38,624 nucleotides of DNA. Source: Tidjanibacter sp. (GTDB lineage Bacteria; Bacteroidota; Bacteroidia; Bacteroidales; Rikenellaceae). The notes beneath the pieces were generated by a model that saw only the letters and a list, made by a program, of their open reading frames with translations, was not told where the DNA came from and searched no databases. This document shows positions 8,027-15,047 of this stretch, in pieces (position 1 is the stretch's first letter; each line of letters opens with the position of its first letter). Where the stretch lies: assembly GCA_017936005.1 (NCBI GenBank), contig JAGBGK010000037.1, forward strand, positions 1-38,624. Reading direction: 5' to 3'. The translations under genes were made by a program, and so were the position numbers.

Positions 8027-8704
8027 ATGCGCATCGATATTCTTACGGTTGTTCCCGACCTTCTCACCTCGCCCCTCAATGAGTCCATTCTTCGCAGGGC
8101 ACAGGAGAAGGGCTTGGCAGAGATTGTAGTACACAACATCCGTGATTACACCACCTCCAAACACGGTCAGGTGGACGACTATCCCTTTGGCGGCGAGGCC
8201 GGTATGGTGATGATGATTGAGCCTGTCTATCGCCTCATCGAGAAACTCAAAAGCGAGCGACACTACGACGAGATTATCTTCACTTCGCCCGATGGTGCAA
8301 CCTACAATCAGCAGGAGGCCAACCACCTCTCCACTATGGAGAACATCATCATCCTCTGTGGCCACTATAAGGGTATTGACTACCGTATTCGCGAACACCT
8401 CATTACCAAGGAGATTTCGGTTGGCGACTATGTGTTGACGGGTGGCGAGTTGGCTGCCGCGATTATTGCCGATAGTGTTGTGAGGTTGCTGCCGGGGGCT
8501 ATTGGTGACGAGGAGTCGGCCCTGACGGACTCGTTTCAGGACAACCTGCTCGCTCCGCCCATCTACACTCGCCCTGCCGAATTTAATGGCTGGAAGGTGC
8601 CCGAGGTGCTGACGAGTGGCAACTTTGCCAAGATTGAGGCGTGGAAGGAGGAACAGGCCTATGAGCGCACCAAAAGACTACGCCCCGACCTGTTGGAAAA
8701 GTAA
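8027..8704 (+). CDS. trmD: tRNA (guanine37-N1)-methyltransferase
   Basis: This 225-residue SPOUT-class enzyme methylates G37 of tRNAs with SAM and so prevents +1 frameshifting. Family hallmarks are [10 protein letters not shown] at the start, G-G-E-A-G-M-V-M near residue 60, [13 protein letters not shown] (about 110-122) and the knot motif [13 protein letters not shown]. The catalytic Asp region reads [16 protein letters not shown]. Length is normal for the family. It lies between the MBL hydrolase and lpxB. Confidence 0.97.
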   Translation: MRIDILTVVPDLLTSPLNESILRRAQEKGLAEIVVHNIRDYTTSKHGQVDDYPFGGEAGMVMMIEPVYRLIEKLKSERHYDEIIFTSPDGATYNQQEANHLSTMENIIILCGHYKGIDYRIREHLITKEISVGDYVLTGGELAAAIIADSVVRLLPGAIGDEESALTDSFQDNLLAPPIYTRPAEFNGWKVPEVLTSGNFAKIEAWKEEQAYERTKRLRPDLLEK

Positions 8705-8745
8705 ATCGGTAAAGACATTAGACCTTTGACGTTAGACTTTAGACA

Positions 8746-9879
8746 ATGAAATATTATATCATAGCAGGCGAGGCGAGTGGCGACCTGCACGGCTCCAACC
8801 TTATGAAAGGTATCCTCAAAGCCGACCCCAAGGCGGAGTTTAGGTTTTGGGGTGGCGACCGTATGGCCGAGGTTGGGGGAGTGGAAAACCTTGTTAAGCA
8901 CTACAAGCAGACCTCATTCTTTGGCGTTACGGAGGTGCTGAAAAATCTACGCACCATTTTCGGGCAACTCAAAGAGTGCAAAGAGGACCTTGTGGCGTAT
9001 GGACCCGATGTGCTTATCTGTGTGGACTACCCCGGCTTTAACTTCAAGGTTGCGAGGTTTGCCCACGGGAAGGGTATCCGCACCTTCTACTACATATCGC
9101 CCAAAGTGTGGGCGTGGAAGGAACGCAGGGTGGAGCGTATCCGCAAGTATGTCGATAAGCTCTTTATCATCTTTCCCTTTGAGATTGACTACTTCAAACA
9201 GAAGGGTATAGAGGCTCTCTATGAGGGTAACCCCATTATGGACTCCATTGCTCAAACCCTCGCACAAGTGCCCTCACGAGAAGAGTTCTGCAAACAAAAT
9301 GGCCTTTCGAATGAGCCGATAGTTGCTCTTTTGGCGGGTAGCAGGGTAAGCGAGGTTAAGCGTAATCTGGCCTTTATGACCGCATTGGCGGAGAGATTTC
9401 CGGAGCACCAATTTGTGGTGGCAGGAGTGTCGTGGCTCGACAGGGGGCTCTATGATAAATTCCTTGCAGGGAGCAGGGTGAAGTTTGTTACCGACCAGAC
9501 CTATGGCCTGCTACGCTATGCGGAGGGTGCGGTGGTTTGCTCGGGTACGGCCACGCTCGAAACGGCCCTGATTGGCACTCCCGAGGTTGTGTGCTACCGT
9601 ATGGACGAGTTCTCCTACCGAGTGGCAAGGGCCTTTGTGAAGATTGGATTTATCTCGCTTGTGAATATCATTATGAAACGCGAGGTGGTGCGTGAACTCA
9701 TACAACACGATATGACTGTGGAGAATGCCGCTGCCGAGTTGAAGGCCATAATGAAGGGTGGCGAGAAGCATGATAGGATGATGACGGACTATGCCGAGTT
9801 GCAGGCTGTGGTTGGAGGCGAGGGTGCTTCCGATAGGTTTGCAGCACGAATGGTCGCAATACTCAAAGGAGAGGAGTAG
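8746..9879 (+). CDS. lpxB: Lipid-A-disaccharide synthase
   Basis: This 377-residue GT19 glycosyltransferase joins UDP-diacylglucosamine and lipid X into the lipid A disaccharide at the inner membrane. Recognisable segments are A-G-E-A-S-G-D-L-H-G near the start, D-Y-P-G-F-N, Y-Y-I-S-P-K-V-W-A-W-K, the donor-site region L-L-A-G-S-R-V-S-E-V, and C-S-G-T-A-T-L-E-T-A near residue 265. The normal length and intact motifs indicate a functional gene, consistent with a lipid A-containing outer membrane. It begins 41 bases after trmD and is followed 6 bases later by the FAH-family gene. Confidence 0.97.
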   Translation: MKYYIIAGEASGDLHGSNLMKGILKADPKAEFRFWGGDRMAEVGGVENLVKHYKQTSFFGVTEVLKNLRTIFGQLKECKEDLVAYGPDVLICVDYPGFNFKVARFAHGKGIRTFYYISPKVWAWKERRVERIRKYVDKLFIIFPFEIDYFKQKGIEALYEGNPIMDSIAQTLAQVPSREEFCKQNGLSNEPIVALLAGSRVSEVKRNLAFMTALAERFPEHQFVVAGVSWLDRGLYDKFLAGSRVKFVTDQTYGLLRYAEGAVVCSGTATLETALIGTPEVVCYRMDEFSYRVARAFVKIGFISLVNIIMKREVVRELIQHDMTVENAAAELKAIMKGGEKHDRMMTDYAELQAVVGGEGASDRFAARMVAILKGEE

Positions 9880-9885
9880 GAGAGA

Positions 9886-10506
9886 ATGAAGATTATCTGT
9901 ATAGGTCGCAACTATGCCGACCACATCAAGGAGTTCGACAGTGGGGAGCCCTCCGCCGAGCCCATCTATTTTATGAAACCCGACACGGCACTGCTACGCA
10001 ATAACGATGCTTTCTATATTCCGAAGTTCAGCGAGCAGGTTGACTACGAAACCGAGTTGGTGGTGAAGATTAACCGCGTGGGTAAGTGCATCGAGGAGCG
10101 TTTTGCCCACCGCTACTACGACGAGGTGGGACTCGGTATTGACTTTACGGCCAGAGATATACAACGCCGAGCAATGGCCGAAGGACTTCCCTGGGAGCAG
10201 GCCAAAGGGTTTGACCACTCGGCAGCCATCAGCCCACGCTTCCTGTCGCTATCCGAGATGGGTAAGAGGGTTGAGGAGCTGCGCTTTGAGATGACCATCA
10301 ACGACGAGGTGCGTCAGGTGGGCGAGCCGAAGAATATGATTCACTCGGTGGAGCGCATCATCAGCTATGTGTCGAGGTTTATGACCCTCAAAATGGGCGA
10401 CCTCATCTATACGGGTACCCCTGCGGGCGTTGGCCCTGTGAAGAAGGGTGACGTGTTGAGAGCCTCGTTGGAGGGCGTGGAGTTGTTGAACTTCGATATT
10501 AGGTAG
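9886..10506 (+). CDS. Fumarylacetoacetate hydrolase (FAH) family protein
   Basis: This 206-residue protein is of the FAHD1 / 2-hydroxyhepta-diene-dioate isomerase type. It starts with the typical C-I-G-R-N-Y-A-D-H, and has the metal-binding Y-E-T-E-L-V-V-K-I, then G-I-D-F-T-A-R-D-I-Q and K-G-F-D-H-S-A near the middle, and Y-T-G-T-P-A-G-V-G near the end. FAHD1-like enzymes act on acylpyruvates or oxaloacetate; the substrate here is not determined. It follows lpxB by 6 bases and is probably cotranscribed with it, though no functional link is obvious. Confidence 0.88.
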   Translation: MKIICIGRNYADHIKEFDSGEPSAEPIYFMKPDTALLRNNDAFYIPKFSEQVDYETELVVKINRVGKCIEERFAHRYYDEVGLGIDFTARDIQRRAMAEGLPWEQAKGFDHSAAISPRFLSLSEMGKRVEELRFEMTINDEVRQVGEPKNMIHSVERIISYVSRFMTLKMGDLIYTGTPAGVGPVKKGDVLRASLEGVELLNFDIR

Positions 10507-10703
10507 AGAGGAATTGAAAATTCAAAATTCAAAATTCAAAATTAAAGAGCAGAAAGAGCAGAAAGGGAAATTAGGGAAGAAAGAGCCTCCAAATTCCTTA
10601 AACTCCCTAAACTCTCTAAACTCTCTAAATTCCCTACACTCCCTAAAACGCCCAGGTATTAAAAAAGATACCCACCAAAATTGACAAAACATAAAACCAA
10701 AAC
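10507..10703. repeat. Intergenic simple repeats between the FAH gene and maf
   Basis: This gap is made almost wholly of short-period repeats. At 10513-10543 an ATTCAAA unit repeats after an initial ATTGAAA. At about 10546-10564 AGAGCAGAA occurs twice. At 10591-10644 six 9-base units resembling AAACTCCCT follow each other with a few substitutions. Read on the minus strand the 9-mers give R-E-F repeats, a by-product of the period and not a credible protein. I see no clear -7 element for maf. Confidence 0.75.
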
Positions 10704-11300
10704 ATGCTGCTGAAAGAGAGATTGCAAAAATACCGAGTGTTGCTGGCCAGCAAGTCGCCACGCCGCCGCCAACTATTGGAGGGGTGCGGAATTGCGTTTG
10801 AGATTGCAGAGGGCAGGGAGGCTGAGGAAGTCTATCCCTCCACCTTGCCTGCCGAGCAGGTGGCGGAGTATCTGTCGGGCCTCAAAAGCGATGCCTATGC
10901 CGATGTGCTTGCCGCCGACGACCTTCTCATCACGGCCGATACGGTGGTGATTGCTGGCGGGGAGATACTTGGTAAACCCACCGATAGGGCCGATGCTGTG
11001 AGGATGTTGAGGTCGCTTTCGGGATGTGAGCATAAGGTGATAACGGGTGTGACGCTCCGCACGATGACAAAAAAGGAGTCCTTTTCGTGCGAGAGTAGGG
11101 TGAGATTTCGTGGCCTGGCGGACGAGGAGATAGAACACTATATTGACACCTATCGCCCCTACGACAAGGCGGGTGCCTATGGTATCCAAGAGTGGATTGG
11201 ATATGTGGCGATAGAGGCCATCGAAGGCTCGTTCTACAATGTTATGGGCCTACCCGTGCAAGCACTCTATGTTCGCTTGGGAGAGTTCCTGGAAGAGTAA
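10704..11300 (+). CDS. maf: Maf-family nucleoside triphosphate pyrophosphatase
   Basis: This 198-residue protein belongs to the Maf/Ham1-like house-cleaning pyrophosphatases, which hydrolyse non-canonical or free nucleoside triphosphates to monophosphates. The family signature L-A-S-K-S-P-R-R-R-Q-L-L is near the start, followed by I-T-A-D-T-V-V around residue 77 and D-K-A-G-A-Y-G-I-Q near residue 155. Maf homologues also affect septation when overproduced. The subfamily (dTTP/UTP or m7GTP) is not assigned. It ends 37 bases before the dpp11 ATG. Confidence 0.93.
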   Translation: MLLKERLQKYRVLLASKSPRRRQLLEGCGIAFEIAEGREAEEVYPSTLPAEQVAEYLSGLKSDAYADVLAADDLLITADTVVIAGGEILGKPTDRADAVRMLRSLSGCEHKVITGVTLRTMTKKESFSCESRVRFRGLADEEIEHYIDTYRPYDKAGAYGIQEWIGYVAIEAIEGSFYNVMGLPVQALYVRLGEFLEE

Positions 11301-11337
11301 ATCAATGAATGAATTAATAACGAATAACCGATTGAAT

Positions 11338-13362
11338 ATGAAGAAACTATTTATTGCGCTATTGGCCCTTGCGGGTGTGCACACCGTTGCGCTTGCCGAT
11401 GAGGGTATGTGGCTGCCTTGCCTGATTGGAGAGAGGGTGGCTGATATGAAGTCCAAAGGCTTTGAACTTACCGCCGAGGATATATACAGCATCAATCAGG
11501 CCTCGCTCAAAGATGCCATTGTACTCTTTGGTAGGGGTTGCTCGGGCGAGTTGGTGTCGGCCGAGGGACTTCTGCTTACCAACCACCACTGCGGCTACGG
11601 CCAAATCCAACGCCACAGCACCGTGGAGCACGACTACCTCACCAATGGCTTCTGGGCTATGAATAGGGGCGAGGAGTTGCCTAACCCAGGCCTCACCGTG
11701 TCGTTCCTTGTGAGAATGGAGGACGTGACGGAGCGTGTTGCTGCCGGCGAGCAGGTTGATAGTATCAAGGCCGAGGCCTCCGAGGGAGGTAAGTACTCCA
11801 CGTCGGTGGAGAGCCTCTACTATGGCAATAAACACTACCTCTTTGTCTATCAGGTGTATAGGGATGTGCGCCTTGTGGCTGCACCCCCTTCGAGTATTGG
11901 TAAGTTTGGTGGCGACACGGACAACTGGATGTGGCCCCGACACACGGGCGACTTCTCTGTTTTTCGCATCTATGCCGACAAAAACAATCAGCCTGCCGAC
12001 TACTCCAAAGACAATGTTCCCTACACCCCCAAGCGACACTTTACAATCTCCACACAGGGAGCAAAAGAGGGTGACTTTACCTTTGTCTATGGCTTCCCCG
12101 GCACTACGAGGGAGTATGTTACGAGCGACTTTGTGGACTACACACTCAATCACTCCAACCCCGCCAAGATTGCCTTGCGTACAATGAGGCTCGACATCAT
12201 CTCGGCAGCACAAGAGAAGGATGTTGCCACCCGCATTATGTATGCCTCCAAGCACGCCTCCATCGCCAATGCGTGGAAGAAATGGCAGGGCGAGAGCCTC
12301 GGACTTGCAAGGCGCAAGACGGTGGAGAAAAAACAGGCCTATGAGAGCCGCTTTGTGGAGTGGGCCAAAGGTACGGAGTATGAGGGCGTGGTGGAGAATC
12401 TGCACGCCAAGTATGCCGAGTTGTTACCCTATGCAGTCACGAGGGACTACTATAATGAGGCTATCTATGCCATTGAACTTATGGGACTTGCTTCGCCTCG
12501 CACTCTCAAAGCTGAGGATGTTGAGCCAATTTACAAAGATTATCTCCCTGCCATTGACCGAGAGGTGGCTGTGAAGATGCTCCGAGAGTTTGGCGACAAT
12601 GTAGGTGCAGAGTTTGTGCCCGAGTGGTATGCCGCTAAGTTGAACGAGTGTGGCTCGGTGGAGGCCTTTGTGGAGTGGCTGTTCGAGAATAGTCGCATTG
12701 TGTCGAAGGAGAGTGTTGTGGCTGCAAGGGCAGAGAACTACAACTTTGAGGAAGATGCTGCTGTGGTGATGCGTAAGGCATTTGATGAGGTGTATAAGAA
12801 CAAAATTGCGCCGCAATATGTGGCTCTCAACAAGGAGATTACGGCTCTCTATAAGACCTATATGCGTGGCCAGATGGCCTTTGAGCCCGAGAGGAACTTC
12901 TATCCCGATGCCAACCTCACCCTGCGTGTGGCCTATGGCTCGGTGGCAGGATATGAGGCGGCTGATGGTGTTTACCACCTGCCCTATACAACCCTTGATG
13001 GTATTATCGAAAAGGATAACCCCGAAATCTACGACTACGACATACCCCAGAGTCTGCGTGAGATTTATGCCTCCAAAGAGTATGGACGTTGGGGTGTGGA
13101 ACTCAATGGCCACCACACAATCCCTGTGGCATTCCTTGCCAAAAACCACACTACGGGCGGTAATAGCGGTAGCCCAATTCTCAACAGTAGGGGCGAGTTG
13201 TTGGGTATCAACTTTGACCGCACTTGGTTGAGCACTATGAGCGACCTCGACTACGATGCCGACATCTGCCGTAATATCTCGGTGGATATCCGCTATGTGC
13301 TGTTTGTGATAGACAAGATTGGTGGGGCAGGGTATTTGTTGGAAGAGATGGACATAAAGTAG
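11338..13362 (+). CDS. dpp11: S46 dipeptidyl-peptidase, DPP11 type (Asp/Glu-specific)
   Basis: This 674-residue periplasmic exopeptidase removes N-terminal dipeptides from imported oligopeptides. The start at 11338 gives a clear signal peptide (M-K-K-L-F-I-A-L...); the longer frame back to 11239 overlaps maf. The chymotrypsin-like triad is visible: T-N-H-H84-C, G-D205-F-S, and G-G-N-S610-G-S-P. Arg628 in G-I-N-F-D-R lies 18 residues after the catalytic Ser, matching the S655-to-R673 spacing of Porphyromonas gingivalis DPP11, where this Arg sets Asp/Glu specificity (DPP7 has Gly there). It should serve amino-acid use from peptides together with the DPP IV encoded at 24763. Confidence 0.9.
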   Translation: MKKLFIALLALAGVHTVALADEGMWLPCLIGERVADMKSKGFELTAEDIYSINQASLKDAIVLFGRGCSGELVSAEGLLLTNHHCGYGQIQRHSTVEHDYLTNGFWAMNRGEELPNPGLTVSFLVRMEDVTERVAAGEQVDSIKAEASEGGKYSTSVESLYYGNKHYLFVYQVYRDVRLVAAPPSSIGKFGGDTDNWMWPRHTGDFSVFRIYADKNNQPADYSKDNVPYTPKRHFTISTQGAKEGDFTFVYGFPGTTREYVTSDFVDYTLNHSNPAKIALRTMRLDIISAAQEKDVATRIMYASKHASIANAWKKWQGESLGLARRKTVEKKQAYESRFVEWAKGTEYEGVVENLHAKYAELLPYAVTRDYYNEAIYAIELMGLASPRTLKAEDVEPIYKDYLPAIDREVAVKMLREFGDNVGAEFVPEWYAAKLNECGSVEAFVEWLFENSRIVSKESVVAARAENYNFEEDAAVVMRKAFDEVYKNKIAPQYVALNKEITALYKTYMRGQMAFEPERNFYPDANLTLRVAYGSVAGYEAADGVYHLPYTTLDGIIEKDNPEIYDYDIPQSLREIYASKEYGRWGVELNGHHTIPVAFLAKNHTTGGNSGSPILNSRGELLGINFDRTWLSTMSDLDYDADICRNISVDIRYVLFVIDKIGGAGYLLEEMDIK

Positions 13363-13369
13363 CAATACG

Positions 13370-14725
13370 ATGGCAAAGGTTAAGAAGGCATATTTTTGTA
13401 AGGAGTGTGGCAACGAGGCTCCCAAATGGTTTGGTCAGTGTCCGGCGTGTGGTGCGTGGGGCAGTTGCTCGGAGGAGGTTGTAAGTCGCTCGTCGGGCGA
13501 GAGTTCGCTCCGCCACGACGGGGGTGCTAAACCTCGCAGGGTGGCCGACATTGAGGAGGCTGACCAACAACGCATCCAACTGTGTAGCGCAGAGGTTAAT
13601 AGGGTGCTGGGCGGCGGCCTTGTGAAAGGCTCTATGGTGCTGCTCGGTGGCGAACCGGGTATTGGTAAATCCACCCTGAGTTTGCAACTTGCCCTCTCTA
13701 CGATGAATGTGAAAACGCTCTATGTGAGTGGTGAGGAGTCGGCGTCCCAAATCAAGATGAGGGCAGCACGTCTTGGGGCCACCAACGAGGAGTGTTACAT
13801 CTACCCCGAAACCCTTTTGGAGAATATTCTGGGGCAGATTGAGGCTATGCAGCCCGACCTTGTGGTGATTGACTCTGTGCAGACCATTTACAGCGAAACC
13901 ATCGAGTCGTCGGCAGGTAGTGTGTCGCAGATTAGGGAGTGCGCTGCAAGGCTTTTGAAGGTGGCAAAGGAGAAGAATATATCGGTGCTTATCATTGGCC
14001 ACATCACCAAAGATGGAGCCATTGCCGGCCCCAAAATTTTGGAACACATCGTGGATGTGGTGCTCTCCTTTGAGGGCGACAATAACAATGTCTATCGCAT
14101 ATTGAGGGGTATCAAGAACCGCTTTGGTGCAACCTTTGAGATTGGTGTCTTTGAGATGAAAGACGAAGGACTCGGCGAGGTGGAGAATCCGTCGGAGATT
14201 TTATTGAGCCATTTCGACGAGCCGCTGAGTGGAGTGGGCGTTGGAGCTGCGGTGGATGGTATTAGGCCCTACCTTATTGAAGTACAGGCGCTTGTGAGTA
14301 ATGCGGCCTATGGTACTCCCCAGCGTTCCGCTACGGGCTATGATTACCGTAGGCTCAATATGCTCTTGGCTGTGCTGGAAAAACGTGTGGGTATGAAGAT
14401 GTTCCAGAAGGACGTTTTTCTGAACTTTGCGGGTGGCTTTAAGGTGCAGGATACGGGCCTCGACTTGGCGGTTGTTGGCGCGGTTATCTCCTCCTACTTC
14501 GATAGGGCCATAGGCGAGGGGGTGTGTATGGCAGGAGAGATCGGTCTGTCGGGCGAGGTGAGGCCCGCGCCGAGGACCGAACAGCGCATCGCCGAGGCTG
14601 CAAGGCTGGGCTTCAAGAGGGTTATTGTGAGTGGTTACCTTGCAGGCCGAGGAGTGAAAATACCCAAAGGTGTGGAGGTTGTCTATATCAACACCGTGTC
14701 GGAACTGCCCAAAGCAATGTTTTGA
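13370..14725 (+). CDS. radA: DNA repair protein RadA
   Basis: This 451-residue RecA-like ATPase aids branch migration in recombinational repair. It shows the N-terminal C4 zinc finger (C-K-E-C-G then C-P-A-C-G), Walker A G-G-E-P-G-I-G-K-S-T near residue 95, Walker B L-V-V-I-D-S, the RadA-specific K-N-R-F-G motif near residue 250, and a C-terminal Lon-like domain (A-G-E-I-G-L-S-G-E-V-R). All motifs are intact. It starts 7 bases after dpp11, so the two may be cotranscribed although their roles are unrelated. Confidence 0.97.
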   Translation: MAKVKKAYFCKECGNEAPKWFGQCPACGAWGSCSEEVVSRSSGESSLRHDGGAKPRRVADIEEADQQRIQLCSAEVNRVLGGGLVKGSMVLLGGEPGIGKSTLSLQLALSTMNVKTLYVSGEESASQIKMRAARLGATNEECYIYPETLLENILGQIEAMQPDLVVIDSVQTIYSETIESSAGSVSQIRECAARLLKVAKEKNISVLIIGHITKDGAIAGPKILEHIVDVVLSFEGDNNNVYRILRGIKNRFGATFEIGVFEMKDEGLGEVENPSEILLSHFDEPLSGVGVGAAVDGIRPYLIEVQALVSNAAYGTPQRSATGYDYRRLNMLLAVLEKRVGMKMFQKDVFLNFAGGFKVQDTGLDLAVVGAVISSYFDRAIGEGVCMAGEIGLSGEVRPAPRTEQRIAEAARLGFKRVIVSGYLAGRGVKIPKGVEVVYINTVSELPKAMF

Positions 14726-14785
14726 GTACTTACCCTCGCAGAGAGAGAAATAGAACCTTTTGTGAAAAAAATGTTAATTAAATTG

Positions 14786-14818
14786 TTTGGCACATTTGGG
14801 AACAAATATATATATTTG
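14786..14818 (+). promoter_or_regulatory. Promoter for the TonB-dependent receptor operon
   Basis: TTTG at 14786-14789 is followed after 21 bases by TATATTTG at 14811-14818, matching the Bacteroidota housekeeping promoter. Transcription would begin near 14825, leaving a leader of about 220 bases before the ATG at 15048. Confidence 0.7.
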
Positions 14819-15047
14819 TGGCGTTGAAAAACGATAGTAAGTGACGACATGTACGCAATGGCCAAAAAAATGTTTGACAATCACTTTTTTTCGATATTGT
14901 ACAATATTCGATGCCGATTGCGTGGCAAAATAGGTGGAGTGTGTGCCGAGATGGTATATACTCCGCTTTTTGTTTTTGAGAACGGAGATTTCAACAAAAC
15001 ACATAAACACAAACAACAACTTTTTTACAAACTAAAAACAATTCTTT
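14819..15047 (+). ncRNA. Structured leader RNA (possible attenuator or small RNA)
   Basis: The leader has no credible gene but strong pairing potential. ACGCAATGGC (14853-14862) can pair with 14913-14923 with one bulged G. Inside lie a 7-A/7-T pairing option (14864-14870 with 14885-14891) and the palindrome ATATTGTACAATAT (14894-14907). A 12-bp hairpin with a T-rich tail follows (14936-14977). CTCCG on the descending arm of that hairpin (14961-14965) could instead pair with CGGAG at about 14983-14987, an alternative fold typical of attenuators. The last 50 bases before the gene are A/C-rich and look unstructured. No known riboswitch class is recognised. Confidence 0.5.
14936..14977 (+). terminator. 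Terminator-like hairpin inside the leader
   Basis: Bases 14936-14947 pair with 14953-14964 over 12 positions (three of them G-U) around the loop GAGAT, followed by a T-rich run (14967-14977). It sits about 70 bases before the receptor ATG, so it would either stop a roughly 150-base RNA or act as an attenuator. Confidence 0.55.

Noticed and set aside
10522-10761. 79-codon minus frame with R-E-F repeats
   Set aside because: It is produced by the 9-base tandem repeat in the gap and runs into maf; not a plausible protein.
11359-12405. 348-codon minus frame opposite dpp11
   Set aside because: The sense strand has a full S46 catalytic triad and signal peptide; this is a shadow.
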